16,945 nucleotides of DNA from Candidatus Altarchaeota archaeon (GTDB taxonomy: Archaea > Altiarchaeota > Altiarchaeia > IMC4 > QMZM01): NCBI GenBank assembly GCA_016931955.1, contig JAFGDV010000011.1, positions 1 to 16,945 on the forward strand. The letters run 5' to 3'. Below the pieces are notes generated by a model. It did no database searches. It saw only the letters and a list, made by a program, of their open reading frames with translations, and was not told where the DNA came from. This document shows, one piece after another, positions 1 through 7,590 of this stretch (within the stretch, counting starts at the first letter, position 1; the number at the start of each line of letters is the position of its first letter). The position numbers and the translations under genes were made by a program.

Positions 1-180
1 AGTCGTATTGTAGCGAATAGAATCTATTCGCTTATTGGCTTCTGGTTGAATCAGGCCTCTTTCAGGTTTCTGTTTTGGTTTCTGGGCTTTATTCGCTTTG
101 AAAATAGGAGGCGATTTTATCCTGCTCTAAGTTATTTCGACTCCAATCGACTTGTCGAAGGGAGTCGGACGGTTTTGAAA
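1..180. repeat. gene-free flank downstream of tRNA-Ser with two hairpins
   Basis: No credible gene is visible here. A perfect 9-bp hairpin with a 3-base loop (AAT) lies at 12-32. A second inverted repeat pairs 138-144 with 161-167 (CGACTCC/GGAGTCG) and holds a small inner palindrome at 147-158. TATTCGCTT occurs twice, at 25-33 and about 91-99. Because tRNA-Ser runs on the minus strand, this stretch is its 3' trailer side. The hairpins are of the same style as those in the arrays on the other side of the tRNA and after tRNA-Arg, but I see no sequence match to them. Confidence 0.5.
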
Positions 181-267
181 CGCCGAGGTTGGGATTTGAA
201 CCCAAGCCTCCCAGGGGGAGACAAGCTTTCCAGGCTTGCGCGTTAGTCCAGGCTCTGCCACCTCGGC
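181..267 (-). tRNA. tRNA-Ser (anticodon GGA)
   Basis: On the minus strand the 7-bp acceptor stem GCCGAGG/CCTCGGC closes the molecule and is followed by discriminator G, the usual serine identity base. The anticodon stem CAAGC/GCTTG encloses the loop CTGGAAA, giving anticodon GGA, which reads UCC and UCU. The variable arm is long (CTCCC-CCT-GGGAG), as expected for a class II serine tRNA. The T arm is TTGGG-TTCAAAT-CCCAA. No CCA is encoded and no intron is seen. No good TATA box lies 25-30 bases upstream; a possible older promoter lies beyond the hairpin array near 553-562. The 5' end is duplicated at 471-490 and, more degenerately, at 516-530. Confidence 0.95.
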
Positions 268-384
268 ATGTCGGAATTAGCCGACGACTAAGGTGCTATC
301 TTCACACCTTCGGTGTTCGATAACACAGATGTTTATTGCCGATTTCTTATCTGTCGACACAAAGTGTCGACCTTTCTTTTCCGT

Positions 385-408
385 GAGCGAGACCTTCGGT
401 CTCGACTC
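385..408. repeat. bulged hairpin shared with the tRNA-Arg array
   Basis: The stem 388-394/398-404 (CGAGACC/GGTCTCG) with loop TTC is extended by GAG/CTC across a single bulged A at 405. The reverse complement of 7895-7918 has the same layout, the same bulge and the same loop. There the outermost pair of the 7-bp stem is T-A instead of C-G. The innermost pair is a T.G wobble when read on the plus strand of that copy. These differences preserve the fold. Confidence 0.75.
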
Positions 409-437
409 AGACAAGACAGCAACGCTGTCTTGTTGAT

Positions 438-466
438 GCACGTTTTTCTTGCTAAGAAAAGGGTGC
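438..466. repeat. G.G-mismatch hairpin beside the tRNA-Ser fragment
   Basis: GCAC/GTGC closes the stem. A G.G mismatch (442/462) follows, then an inner T/C-rich arm pairing with an A/G-rich arm, and a 3-base loop (GCT). One pair, 443/461, is T.G. The copy at 7724-7754 has the same closing stem and the same G.G mismatch, with the wobble replaced by T-A and one extra inner pair. Four bases after this hairpin begins the duplicated tRNA-Ser fragment; the other copy has the same arrangement relative to a tRNA-Arg fragment. Confidence 0.75.
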
Positions 467-470
467 CCAC

Positions 471-490
471 GGCTCTGCCACCTTGGCATG
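471..490 (-). repeat. duplicated 5' end of tRNA-Ser
   Basis: These 20 bases match 251-270 at 19 of 20 positions. The matched part is the first 17 bases of tRNA-Ser plus three bases upstream. A shorter, more degenerate relative is visible at 516-530 (CTGCC-TTGGCAT with a gap). The spacing from the real tRNA end is 220 bases. Only a tRNA fragment is present, so it is not a second tRNA gene. It resembles a target-site or attachment-site duplication. Confidence 0.8.
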
Positions 491-552
491 AAGAGGCTAG
501 CGACGACGGTCGCTTCTGCCTTGGCATATGGGTTAATTATCTTGATTTGAGG

Positions 553-574
553 TAGTTAAATTAGATGTATATTA
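553..574. promoter_or_regulatory. TATA-like elements, possibly divergent
   Basis: On the plus strand GTATATTA (567-574) lies about 26 bases before a start site near 597, giving a leader of only about 5 bases for the gene at 602. On the minus strand TAATTTAAC (about 553-562) lies 26-30 bases before the outermost tRNA-Ser-like fragment (about 525), so it could be the original tRNA promoter, now about 290 bases from the intact tRNA. Both assignments rest on spacing and composition alone. Confidence 0.4.
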
Positions 575-601
575 ATGTGAAAATCACATAAGTAATTCAA
601 T

Positions 602-1381
602 ATGGCTGAGAAACCTGAGACAGAGGCGGCTGAAGCCGACGGTGAGTGCGAGGTGGCTGTGAAAGAATGCGAGGACGCGATACTTGAATGCGAGGATGCG
701 TCGCTCTCGTGCAGGTATCTGCTCTCAGTATGCGTCATCATAATCATACTATTGGGTTCGCTGATAATCTACCTCAATCTGCCCTACGACGAAAACGGCG
801 AAAGGTTCGAGAATCTGACAGTGTATTACCTGAAGCCCCAAGGATGTGTTGACTGCGATCTTTCAGCGATGAATGAGGTTTCATCGGAGCTGAGATTAGA
901 TATAGCAGTCGTCGAATCAGACAGCGTCTTAAGGCCGAGCCTATTCGTCGTCTATGGGGATGAGTCCACGTTGGGTCTGGCCAACTCAAAGCTGAATATG
1001 CTATCTCTCCTGTGCTACTTCGCGGATGTTAAGGAATCGTGTGAGTTAAGGGATGAAGACATAAGGTCTGCAGTAGAGTGTTTAAGCAGTTACAACATCT
1101 CGGGAGATGCTGTGGTGTTTTACACCCAAGAAGGCTGTGAACGATGCTCTGACATGATACAGTGGATTAGGCAGTTGAGGGATGAGGGCTATAGTTTTTA
1201 TACAATAGACGTGGACGACGAAGATGAGAGAGAGATCGCTGAGCAATGTCTTAATGATGTTCTTGACTTACACGGTGTTGTGCCTCAGTTCGCCTGCGCC
1301 GCTAAGGGCAGGAACAGTATTGGAGCGTTCACCTCAATCGAACAGATGACGTCTTTCGCTGAAGACTGTAAAGGCAGTTAA
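602..1381 (+). CDS. membrane-anchored tandem glutaredoxin-like protein
   Basis: The 259-residue product has a short acidic N-terminus, one membrane segment (about 39-60) and two thioredoxin-fold domains. Each domain has a CxxC pair (C82/C85 as CVDC, C179/C182 as CERC) followed by a likely cis-proline (P112 and P228, the latter in VVPQF). The architecture suggests thiol-disulfide exchange at the membrane. A single segment with an acidic cytosol-style N-terminus favours the redox domains facing outside, but topology is inferred. The N-terminus has cysteines at exactly 16, 23, 30 and 37, one every seven residues, within ECED-type repeats. The start at 602 fits a short leader behind the TATA box near 570; no Shine-Dalgarno is seen. 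The stop codon overlaps that of convergent leuS by four bases. The substrate is unknown. The tandem-domain layout recalls archaeal protein disulfide oxidoreductases, but those are soluble. Confidence 0.8.
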   Translation: MAEKPETEAAEADGECEVAVKECEDAILECEDASLSCRYLLSVCVIIIILLGSLIIYLNLPYDENGERFENLTVYYLKPQGCVDCDLSAMNEVSSELRLDIAVVESDSVLRPSLFVVYGDESTLGLANSKLNMLSLLCYFADVKESCELRDEDIRSAVECLSSYNISGDAVVFYTQEGCERCSDMIQWIRQLRDEGYSFYTIDVDDEDEREIAEQCLNDVLDLHGVVPQFACAAKGRNSIGAFTSIEQMTSFAEDCKGS

Positions 1382-4158
1382 GCTTCGATATAGATTCCCG
1401 GCTTCATAGGTAGTGCGTTCTTTGCCTTGTTTTCCGGGTCATATTCAGGTGTCTTCTGTATCCTAATATCTGCCTTGAATTCCTCTCTGAGGAATTCCAC
1501 GGCATCGGATAACGTGGAGTGCTCTTCTTCCGGGGTCAAGACGATCTCTGGGATCTCGTCCTTCCTCGTTTTCTGCATGAGGGTTGCCGTAAGTTTACCG
1601 TTCTTCCTTATCTCTGGATCCCCCATCGCGTCTTTAATGGTTTTCCCCTCCTTGATTAATTTGAAAAGCCTCCACTTCCACTCAGGTGCGATGTAGACGT
1701 GGATTGTCTTGGGTTCCACTCTGGTTACATCCAGTATGCTCTGTATGTCTTTTAGGAGGGCCTTAATCATCTCCTCCTCCTGGATTATCTGAGGTCTGAT
1801 CCTCTCAGTATCCGGTTCAGGGTATCCTGCAAGCGAGACAAAATCTTTTTCTTTGCCCATCCTCGACCAAAGCTCCTCGCATACGAATGGCGTGAATGGT
1901 GCCATTAGCCTCACCCATTTGTTTACGACAGCCTTTAAGACAGTCGAGTTCGGCTTACAACGCCTAGTATACCATGTGAGGTCGTTCAGGATGTTATAGA
2001 ACGCTGACTGCAATGCTTTTCTCATCTGAAATCCTTCAAGGGCATTGATTGTCTCGCTTATAGACTCCTCAACCCTGCTGAGCAACCACCTGTCTATGTC
2101 CCTCACAGGGATATCGTTTTCCATGCTTAATGCATGATTAACGTGTTCGTAGAACTGCTTCAGTTTCTTCGCGGCATTTTTGACTAACGAATCCCTCCAA
2201 TCGAAGTCCTGCCAAGGCTCTGCGTTACCCATCAAGAACAGTCTGACTGTGTCGCTTCCATACTTCTCTATAGCTTCGCTTAATAGTATGATATTACCCT
2301 TAGAGGAAGACATCTTGTTCCCCTCAAGAAGCCCCATGCCGAAGACAACAATCCCCTTAGGCCAGCAATTTTTCGGGAATAATGCGGTGTGATGAAACAT
2401 GTGAAACGTTAGATGGTTTCCTACCAGGTCCTTGGCCGAAAGCCTCCACTCAGATGGATACCAGTACTGGAACTCGTCTCTGATAGCCTGCAGCCTTTTA
2501 TCGTCTATACCGGCCTTCTCAGCAATCTTCCCTATGTCTCCCTTCCCAAGAAAGACGAAATCGAAGAACTCCGGTTGAAGTCCTCCTGGCTCTATATCCT
2601 TCAAGTGCCGTGAGATCGTGTAGTATGCCATGTATATCGTTGAATCGCTCAGGGGCTCTACCAACCATTTATCATCCCATGGAAGCTTAGTCCCCAAACC
2701 CACCCGGCGAGTGCACGCCCAATCCCTAAGCCAGTCTATAAAGTATGAAAAATTCTGCCGAGTCTCCTCTGGGACGATCTTCATCCCCCCAAGACATTCA
2801 TGGGTTTTTTCCTTCCACCCAGGGTTGCTGTATTCAAGAAACCACTGGTCCTTGAGGATTTTTATGTAACAACGAGTACCGCACCTGCAGACTACTGGGT
2901 TCTGAGAGAACTCGTAGAATATCCCACCATCACCTTTTTCGATTAATTCTCTTATGATATCCTCCCTCGCTTCCCTCACAGGCATACCCCCATAGCCTTT
3001 TATCGACTTCTTCATAACGCCCTTGGCATGCTCTGTACGATAAAGGACCTCAGTGGCTTCCTCCAGTTTCTTATCCTTCTGGTCTCTTATGCCCATCCCT
3101 TCAACGATAACCTTGGCCGGTATGCTATCCACATCATCGGTCTCTATTATGGAGACTGGCTCAATTTCGCTTTTCAGGTCCCTTAAGGCCACATAGTCGT
3201 AGGGTGCATGAGCTGGAACGGACATAACAACACCTGTTGCGTAATCAGAATCGACGAATGGCGCAGGAAGTATTGGGACCTCCCTCCTGCCTATTGGATC
3301 AGTGCAGGACCTGCCGATAAATTCTTCTCCACTAATGCGATCAAGCACGTTGACGATCGTGCCAGCGTGTTTGAGTTTCTCCGCAGCCTCTTCTGAGAGA
3401 AGCCAGGTCTCTCCCCCAACATTCGCCTTAACGTATTCTATATCAGGGTTAAGCCACATATTCGTCACCCCAAATATTGTCTCGGGTCTGAGGGTTGCCG
3501 CCGGCAGTATGATGTCATCGCATCTGAATTTTATCACAGTGAACTCATTTATTGTGGCGTTTTCTCCCTCCAATAGGTCGTGGTCGCCAACAGGGTTATC
3601 GCACCCTGGACAGTACCTCACCGGGTGCTCTCCCTTCTTAACCAACTCTTTACTGTGGAGGGTCTTATACTGCCATTCGACGAATTTACTGTACTGGGGC
3701 GTTATCGTGAGGAACTGTCTGCTCCAATCTATTGAAAACCCCATCTGGGTCATGTTTTCCCTGTATTCATCAGAGAAATGCTTGACGATGTTTTTCGGCT
3801 CGATGAAGGTGTCCAGAACGTTCGCTGGGACCTTATAGAGTTCCCCATATATCCTCATCGCCTTAGGATCCTTTTTCTTTATCCTCTCAGCTATGCCAAG
3901 AACGGGGCTTCCGGTAACGTGCCACGCCATCGGGAACAGGACATTGTAGCCCTGCATCCTCTTGAACCTGGCTATGACGTCCGGGACGGTGTACGTCCTA
4001 CCATGACCTACGTGCATGCTTCCTGAGGGATAGGGGTAAGCAACAGTCAGATAAAATTTCTTTCTGGCGTCTGGGATGGCCTTAAAGACATCCCTCTTGG
4101 TCCATGCATTAACCCACCTGTCCTCCATCGCCTTAGGATCGTATTCCGTCGTCTTCAT
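1378..4158 (-). CDS. leuS: leucyl-tRNA synthetase, archaeal type
   Basis: This 926-residue class I synthetase attaches leucine to tRNA-Leu in the cytosol. The HIGH-type signature is HVGH at 49-52, after YPYPSGSM, and the KMSKS signature is KMSSS at 615-619. The CP1 editing domain, which removes mischarged residues, is intact: the threonine-rich TLRPET motif is at 222-227 and the [10 protein letters not shown] motif with its conserved Asp lies downstream. A CxxC pair at C183/C186 marks a zinc-binding insertion. The length is normal for the archaeal/eukaryotic form. The start ATG overlaps the aminotransferase stop as ATGA, with a GGAG Shine-Dalgarno inside the upstream gene, so the two are translationally coupled. 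It is the last gene of the asd operon. Confidence 0.97.
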   Translation of the reverse strand: MKTTEYDPKAMEDRWVNAWTKRDVFKAIPDARKKFYLTVAYPYPSGSMHVGHGRTYTVPDVIARFKRMQGYNVLFPMAWHVTGSPVLGIAERIKKKDPKAMRIYGELYKVPANVLDTFIEPKNIVKHFSDEYRENMTQMGFSIDWSRQFLTITPQYSKFVEWQYKTLHSKELVKKGEHPVRYCPGCDNPVGDHDLLEGENATINEFTVIKFRCDDIILPAATLRPETIFGVTNMWLNPDIEYVKANVGGETWLLSEEAAEKLKHAGTIVNVLDRISGEEFIGRSCTDPIGRREVPILPAPFVDSDYATGVVMSVPAHAPYDYVALRDLKSEIEPVSIIETDDVDSIPAKVIVEGMGIRDQKDKKLEEATEVLYRTEHAKGVMKKSIKGYGGMPVREAREDIIRELIEKGDGGIFYEFSQNPVVCRCGTRCYIKILKDQWFLEYSNPGWKEKTHECLGGMKIVPEETRQNFSYFIDWLRDWACTRRVGLGTKLPWDDKWLVEPLSDSTIYMAYYTISRHLKDIEPGGLQPEFFDFVFLGKGDIGKIAEKAGIDDKRLQAIRDEFQYWYPSEWRLSAKDLVGNHLTFHMFHHTALFPKNCWPKGIVVFGMGLLEGNKMSSSKGNIILLSEAIEKYGSDTVRLFLMGNAEPWQDFDWRDSLVKNAAKKLKQFYEHVNHALSMENDIPVRDIDRWLLSRVEESISETINALEGFQMRKALQSAFYNILNDLTWYTRRCKPNSTVLKAVVNKWVRLMAPFTPFVCEELWSRMGKEKDFVSLAGYPEPDTERIRPQIIQEEEMIKALLKDIQSILDVTRVEPKTIHVYIAPEWKWRLFKLIKEGKTIKDAMGDPEIRKNGKLTATLMQKTRKDEIPEIVLTPEEEHSTLSDAVEFLREEFKADIRIQKTPEYDPENKAKNALPMKPGIYIEA

Positions 4159-5306
4159 AGTTTCTCCATGAATTTCTGCATTCTATCCAATGCCCCAGAG
4201 ATGTTTTCCCTAGACACAGAGTAAGCGCAGCGAACGTATCCCTCCCCTGATCTGCCAAAAGCATCCCCTGGGATTACTGCGACCTTCGCCTCCTTCAGAA
4301 GGCGTTCAGCAAACTCAGCAGAGGAAAGCCCGGTTTCCTTTATATTAGGGAACGCGTAGAATGCGCCCTTAGGCATTATACATGACACATCAGGTAATGA
4401 ATTCAGGCCCTTAACCAGCAGCTTCCTTCGGAGGTCATAGCTTTTGACCATGTCCCTAACGTAGTCGTCAAGCTCAAAAGCGTTCAAAACAGCATGCTGA
4501 GATATGGATGACGCACATATCTGCGTGTATTGGTGTATCTTCACCATGGCCTCGATGAATTCTACAGCAGCAGCTACATAACCCAAACGCCATCCGGTGA
4601 ACGCATAGGGCTTAGAATAACCATTCAGGGTTATCGTCCTATCCCCCATACCGTTCAACGAAGCTATCGAATAGTGTTTTTCGTTATCATAAATCAGATC
4701 CTCATAGATCTCATCTGATATCACCACAAGGTCGTGCTCTACAGCAATTCCCGCAATCTCCTCTAAGTCCTTTTTCCTGAGTATGTTGCCTGTGGGGTTG
4801 TTTGGGGAACCGATGAGGATCGCCTTCGTTTTCTTCGTCAGCCTCTCCACTATGTCCTCTGACCTCACCCTGAAGCTGTTTTCCTCAGTTGTTGGAACAG
4901 TCACAGGGTTCCCGTAAGCAAACCAGACGTTTGAGGTATAGGATACGTAGCTGGGCTCTGGGATGATGACGTCGTCTCCTGGGTCGACGATGGCCCTCAC
5001 AGCCAGATCCAAGCCTTCACTAACGCCATTCGTTATAAGGATCTCGTTTTCAGGACTCCTATTTATATCATTCCGGGTCCTCAGTTTTTTGGCTATCCTC
5101 TCCCTCAACTCCAGCAGACCATAGTTCGACGTATAGGATGTATAGTTGTCCTCTATGGCCCTAATGGCGGCGTCCTTCAGGGGCTCAGGTGTGGGAAAAT
5201 CCGGCTCACCCACGCCCAGACTGATGATGCCCTCACTCCGCATAACAAGATCGAAGAACTTCCGTATCCCAGAGAAAGGAACATCTCGAACCCTCTTCGC
5301 TATCAT
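4155..5306 (-). CDS. PLP-dependent class I/II aminotransferase, aspartate-type
   Basis: This 383-residue fold-type I aminotransferase is of the archaeal aspartate/aromatic aminotransferase group. GEPDFPTP (33-40) and Y120 belong to the substrate and cofactor pocket. SPNNPTG (167-173), D198 and Y201 in SDEIYE contact PLP, and K232 in [10 protein letters not shown] is the Schiff-base lysine. A late Arg in the YVRCAYS stretch should bind the substrate alpha-carboxylate. Transamination between aspartate and oxaloacetate would feed the asd product of the same operon, but substrate choice cannot be settled from sequence and an aromatic or alanine role is possible. The start is 8 bases after the regulator stop. 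Its own stop overlaps leuS. Confidence 0.9.
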   Translation of the reverse strand: MIAKRVRDVPFSGIRKFFDLVMRSEGIISLGVGEPDFPTPEPLKDAAIRAIEDNYTSYTSNYGLLELRERIAKKLRTRNDINRSPENEILITNGVSEGLDLAVRAIVDPGDDVIIPEPSYVSYTSNVWFAYGNPVTVPTTEENSFRVRSEDIVERLTKKTKAILIGSPNNPTGNILRKKDLEEIAGIAVEHDLVVISDEIYEDLIYDNEKHYSIASLNGMGDRTITLNGYSKPYAFTGWRLGYVAAAVEFIEAMVKIHQYTQICASSISQHAVLNAFELDDYVRDMVKSYDLRRKLLVKGLNSLPDVSCIMPKGAFYAFPNIKETGLSSAEFAERLLKEAKVAVIPGDAFGRSGEGYVRCAYSVSRENISGALDRMQKFMEKL

Positions 5307-5314
5307 CTTAAGCC

Positions 5315-5809
5315 CTAGATACTGATCTTCAGCCTCTTCGTTTTATCGTCGAAGGAGATGACCCCATCCCTCTTGTACGCTTGCAGGACGATGTGAGTGT
5401 ACGTTCCAACAACCTCCTTCTTCGGCGCCAATTTCTCCGTAACAAACTCGCTTATCTCATCTATGTTAGCCGTCTCCACCAACAAGATCAGATCATATTC
5501 GCCGGTAGCTACATAAAGATCCTTAACCCTCGAATCCTTGGATATCTCCCTGCAGATGCGGGAGAAACCTGCCCTCTGCTGCGGAACAACCTTGACCTGT
5601 ATGACCGCCGCAGACCGATGTTTTCCCTTCCTCTTCCAGTCGATGCTTGTCTTAAACTTCCGGATAATACCCTCTTTGCTGAGCTTATCCATCCTGTCCT
5701 CGACCTCTTTCTCGCTCAAGTCCAGCATCTCAGCCATCTCCTTGACCGGGATCCTCGCATCATCCTCAAGTATCTTCAGTATCTCCTCATCAACATCCAA
5801 CTTGCTCAT
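5315..5809 (-). CDS. Lrp/AsnC-family transcriptional regulator
   Basis: The 164-residue protein has an N-terminal helix-turn-helix (about 4-52, with LDLSEKEVEDRMDKLSKEGII as the recognition region) and a C-terminal RAM ligand-binding and oligomerisation domain (about 66-150). The RAM domain contains the typical ATGEYDLILLV strand. Lrp/AsnC proteins sense amino acids and bind promoter DNA as octamers or dimers. It sits between asd (17-base gap, with GGTGAT before the start) and the aminotransferase (8-base gap), so local control of the amino-acid operon is the simplest inference. The ligand is not predictable from the sequence. A tail of about 15 residues follows the RAM domain. Confidence 0.92.
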   Translation of the reverse strand: MSKLDVDEEILKILEDDARIPVKEMAEMLDLSEKEVEDRMDKLSKEGIIRKFKTSIDWKRKGKHRSAAVIQVKVVPQQRAGFSRICREISKDSRVKDLYVATGEYDLILLVETANIDEISEFVTEKLAPKKEVVGTYTHIVLQAYKRDGVISFDDKTKRLKISI

Positions 5810-5826
5810 TTAGATCACCACAAAGA

Positions 5827-6873
5827 TTAGATTAGTTTCCTTGCGCGCGCAAGCTCGGCGTTCAAGACGCTCGCACCCGCAGCACCCCTCACCGTATTAT
5901 GGCTCAAACAGACAAATTTAAGAAGCCTCTCCCTCTTCTTCCTTATCCTGCCGACTGAGACGCTCATCCCGCCACCCAAGCCCCTGTCAAGCACAGGCTG
6001 CGGCCTATCCTCCTCCTCCATGACGATGACTGGGTTCTCAGGAGCCGAGGGAAGACCAAGCCTCTGAGGTTCGCCCCTAAACGAGGAAAGCGCTTTCTTG
6101 ATGTCTTCCAATTCAAAATCCTCATCTGTTTGTACGAAGACAGCCTCAGTATGCCCGTCTCGGACCATCACTCTATGACACGAAGAGAAGACATAAAAAT
6201 CTGCGAACTCTATCCTATTCTGTCTCAGTTTGCCCAACAGCTTCAGGGCCTCAACCTCCACCTTCTCCTCCTCATTCTTTATGAAAGGGATGACGTTATC
6301 CAAGATAGCCATCGACGGGACCCCAGCATAGCCGGCACCAGACAATGCTTGCATAGTGGATACGTGAACCCATGAAACCCCGAAGGAGTCCAAGATCGGC
6401 TTTAAGGGGATAATGAAGCCAATTGTTGTGCAATTAGGGTTGGTTACGATGAAACCATTCCATCCCCTCTTTTCCCTTTGAGCCTCTACTAGCTTAAAAT
6501 GATCTGGGTTCACCTCAGGTATCATCAAAGGGATGTCTTCTTCCATCCTATAAGTTGAAGTGTTCGAGAAAACCGGCACATGCTCAGCGAAACCACCCTC
6601 AACCTCCTTCGCAATATCGGAGGGTATTGCAGAGAACACAATATCCAGTCCATCAGCGATCCTAGGATCCATCCCCTCAACAGTCATCTCAGCAATATCT
6701 GAAGGAATCCTGCTCTCAAGATACCACTTCGCCACATCGGAGTACCTGCTACCGGCACTCCTCTTCGAAGCAAGCAACGCCTCCACACTAAACCAAGGAT
6801 GGTCATTAAGCTGCTCTATAAACCTCTGCCCCACCATACCAGTAGCACCCAGTATACCTACCCTGAGTTTCAT
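5827..6873 (-). CDS. asd: aspartate-semialdehyde dehydrogenase
   Basis: This 348-residue enzyme reduces aspartyl phosphate to aspartate semialdehyde with NADPH, at the entry to the lysine, threonine and methionine pathways. The nucleotide-binding loop is GILGATGMVG (6-15). The catalytic Cys148 is in TNPNCTT. The SGAGYAG stretch (178-184) and the R234 and H241 region (SCHRVMVRDGH) complete the active site of the archaeal/fungal-type enzyme. The length is typical. It is probably the first gene of the operon, because a TATA-like TATTTATTTA (6901-6910) lies about 26 bases before a start site near 6879, giving a leader of about six bases. No aspartate kinase gene is in the window. Confidence 0.95.
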   Translation of the reverse strand: MKLRVGILGATGMVGQRFIEQLNDHPWFSVEALLASKRSAGSRYSDVAKWYLESRIPSDIAEMTVEGMDPRIADGLDIVFSAIPSDIAKEVEGGFAEHVPVFSNTSTYRMEEDIPLMIPEVNPDHFKLVEAQREKRGWNGFIVTNPNCTTIGFIIPLKPILDSFGVSWVHVSTMQALSGAGYAGVPSMAILDNVIPFIKNEEEKVEVEALKLLGKLRQNRIEFADFYVFSSCHRVMVRDGHTEAVFVQTDEDFELEDIKKALSSFRGEPQRLGLPSAPENPVIVMEEEDRPQPVLDRGLGGGMSVSVGRIRKKRERLLKFVCLSHNTVRGAAGASVLNAELARARKLI

Positions 6874-6900
6874 CTTACGACATAATAACTTACACAGGGA

Positions 6901-6910
6901 TAAATAAATA
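6901..6910 (-). promoter_or_regulatory. TATA box for the asd operon
   Basis: TATTTATTTA on the minus strand is centred near 6905, about 32 bases before the asd ATG (6873). The predicted start is near 6879. It sits just before the stop codon of the upstream PHP gene, in the 39-base gap, so asd can be transcribed independently of PHP. Confidence 0.5.
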
Positions 6911-6912
6911 GC

Positions 6913-7530
6913 CTACAGAAGCCCACACATCCGCCGATTAATCGTTTCCCTGATCACCCTAAGCTTATCTACCTGAGACACTATCTCAACCCTACCCGCA
7001 AGAATAGACTCAATAGGGTCATTTCCAACCACCATCAAAACAGACCCCAACTCCCTCACAGAGTGTGCATCGCTTCCACCAACCTTCCGAAGCCCGGCTT
7101 CGTCAGCAATTCTCTCCGCGTTATTAGACGTCAGAAGCGTGTGTCCATTAGACACCTCCACAGCGTCGAAGTCCAGCTTACAGATGAGGTCGCCCACACC
7201 CCCCCGCAAGACATCATAAGGATGAGCTGCTATTGCAATACCCCCCAGCTCATGAGCCCTCTCAATGACCTCCCCCGCCGACAAATATTTTTCTAAAGAC
7301 TCAGAGACGTTCAAGACAAGGATATGACCCTCAAGCGAAGAAACCTCCATACCAGGAATAACCCGAAAATCCTCTGAATCAAACCTCAAAGCCCTAAGAC
7401 CGCCCTCCACAGTATTATGGTCCGTCACCGCCAAACCATCCAAGCCAATCCTCTTAGCCTGCTCAACCATCTCCTCCACAGAGTTCAACCCATCCGAGCA
7501 ACGCGTATGCACGTGTATGTCAATCCTCAT
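6913..7530 (-). CDS. PHP-domain metal-dependent phosphoesterase
   Basis: This 205-residue single-domain protein is of the polymerase and histidinol phosphatase (PHP) superfamily. The metal ligands are in order: H6 and H8 (DIHVHT), D13 (CSDG), H38 (TDHNT), E62 (GMEVSS), H103 (AAHPYD), and D154 and H156 (GGSDAHS). All classic positions are present, so it should be active as a phosphatase or nuclease with two or three metals. It is a stand-alone small form without a polymerase or insert domain. Related small proteins include nucleotide phosphatases and RNA-trimming enzymes, so the substrate is open. The start at 7530 is 27 bases from a TATA box and looks leaderless. It lies upstream of asd and diverges from tRNA-Arg. 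Confidence 0.88.
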   Translation of the reverse strand: MRIDIHVHTRCSDGLNSVEEMVEQAKRIGLDGLAVTDHNTVEGGLRALRFDSEDFRVIPGMEVSSLEGHILVLNVSESLEKYLSAGEVIERAHELGGIAIAAHPYDVLRGGVGDLICKLDFDAVEVSNGHTLLTSNNAERIADEAGLRKVGGSDAHSVRELGSVLMVVGNDPIESILAGRVEIVSQVDKLRVIRETINRRMCGLL

Positions 7531-7552
7531 CCCAGATTTAACCCCATACTCC

Positions 7553-7565
7553 GCTATTTATAATT
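7553..7565. promoter_or_regulatory. shared TATA box between PHP gene and tRNA-Arg
   Basis: The A/T tract TATTTATAA (7555-7563) reads as a TATA box both ways. A start 26 bases away on the minus strand falls near 7533, just before the PHP ATG. On the plus strand it falls near 7585, just before tRNA-Arg at 7591. The whole intergenic gap is only 60 bases, so no separate element fits easily. Confidence 0.55.
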
Positions 7566-7590
7566 AAGGAAAAACAACATTAAAGGACAA

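Larger units (their letters stand above)
268..530. repeat. tRNA-Ser-linked hairpin array
   Basis: This gene-free stretch upstream of tRNA-Ser is a chain of short, mostly perfect inverted repeats. They lie at 270-285 (5 bp, loop 6), 304-316 (5 bp, loop TTC), 353-371 (8 bp, loop AAA), 385-408 (7 bp plus 3 bp across a bulged A, loop TTC), 411-433 (10 bp, loop AAC), 438-466 (12 bp with one G.G mismatch, loop GCT) and about 500-515 (6 bp, loop 4). Five of the seven have loops of exactly three bases. Open frames crossing it overlap on both strands, look like no protein, and are explained by the palindromes. Several hairpins have homologues in the array at 7665-8015. The function is unknown: it could be a structured RNA, a DNA-structure element or a non-autonomous mobile element. 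Confidence 0.8.

Noticed and set aside
46-246. Open frame on the plus strand ending in WDLNPSLPGG
   Set aside because: Its C-terminal part is the antisense of tRNA-Ser, a well-known source of false protein calls, and the rest is hairpin flank.
353-371. SalI and EcoRI recognition sites in hairpin stems as a restriction-avoidance or methylation signal
   Set aside because: GTCGAC and GAATTC appear simply because palindromic stem ends contain short palindromes; two cases prove nothing.
471-490. Second tRNA-Ser gene
   Set aside because: Only 20 bases match; there is no anticodon arm, variable arm or T arm in the sequence.
277-555. Three overlapping open frames on both strands
   Set aside because: They cover the palindromes, which read openly on both strands; none has protein-like composition or a start signal.
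3302-3838. 178-codon plus-strand frame inside leuS
   Set aside because: It lies antisense to the conserved editing domain of leuS, with no protein family resemblance.
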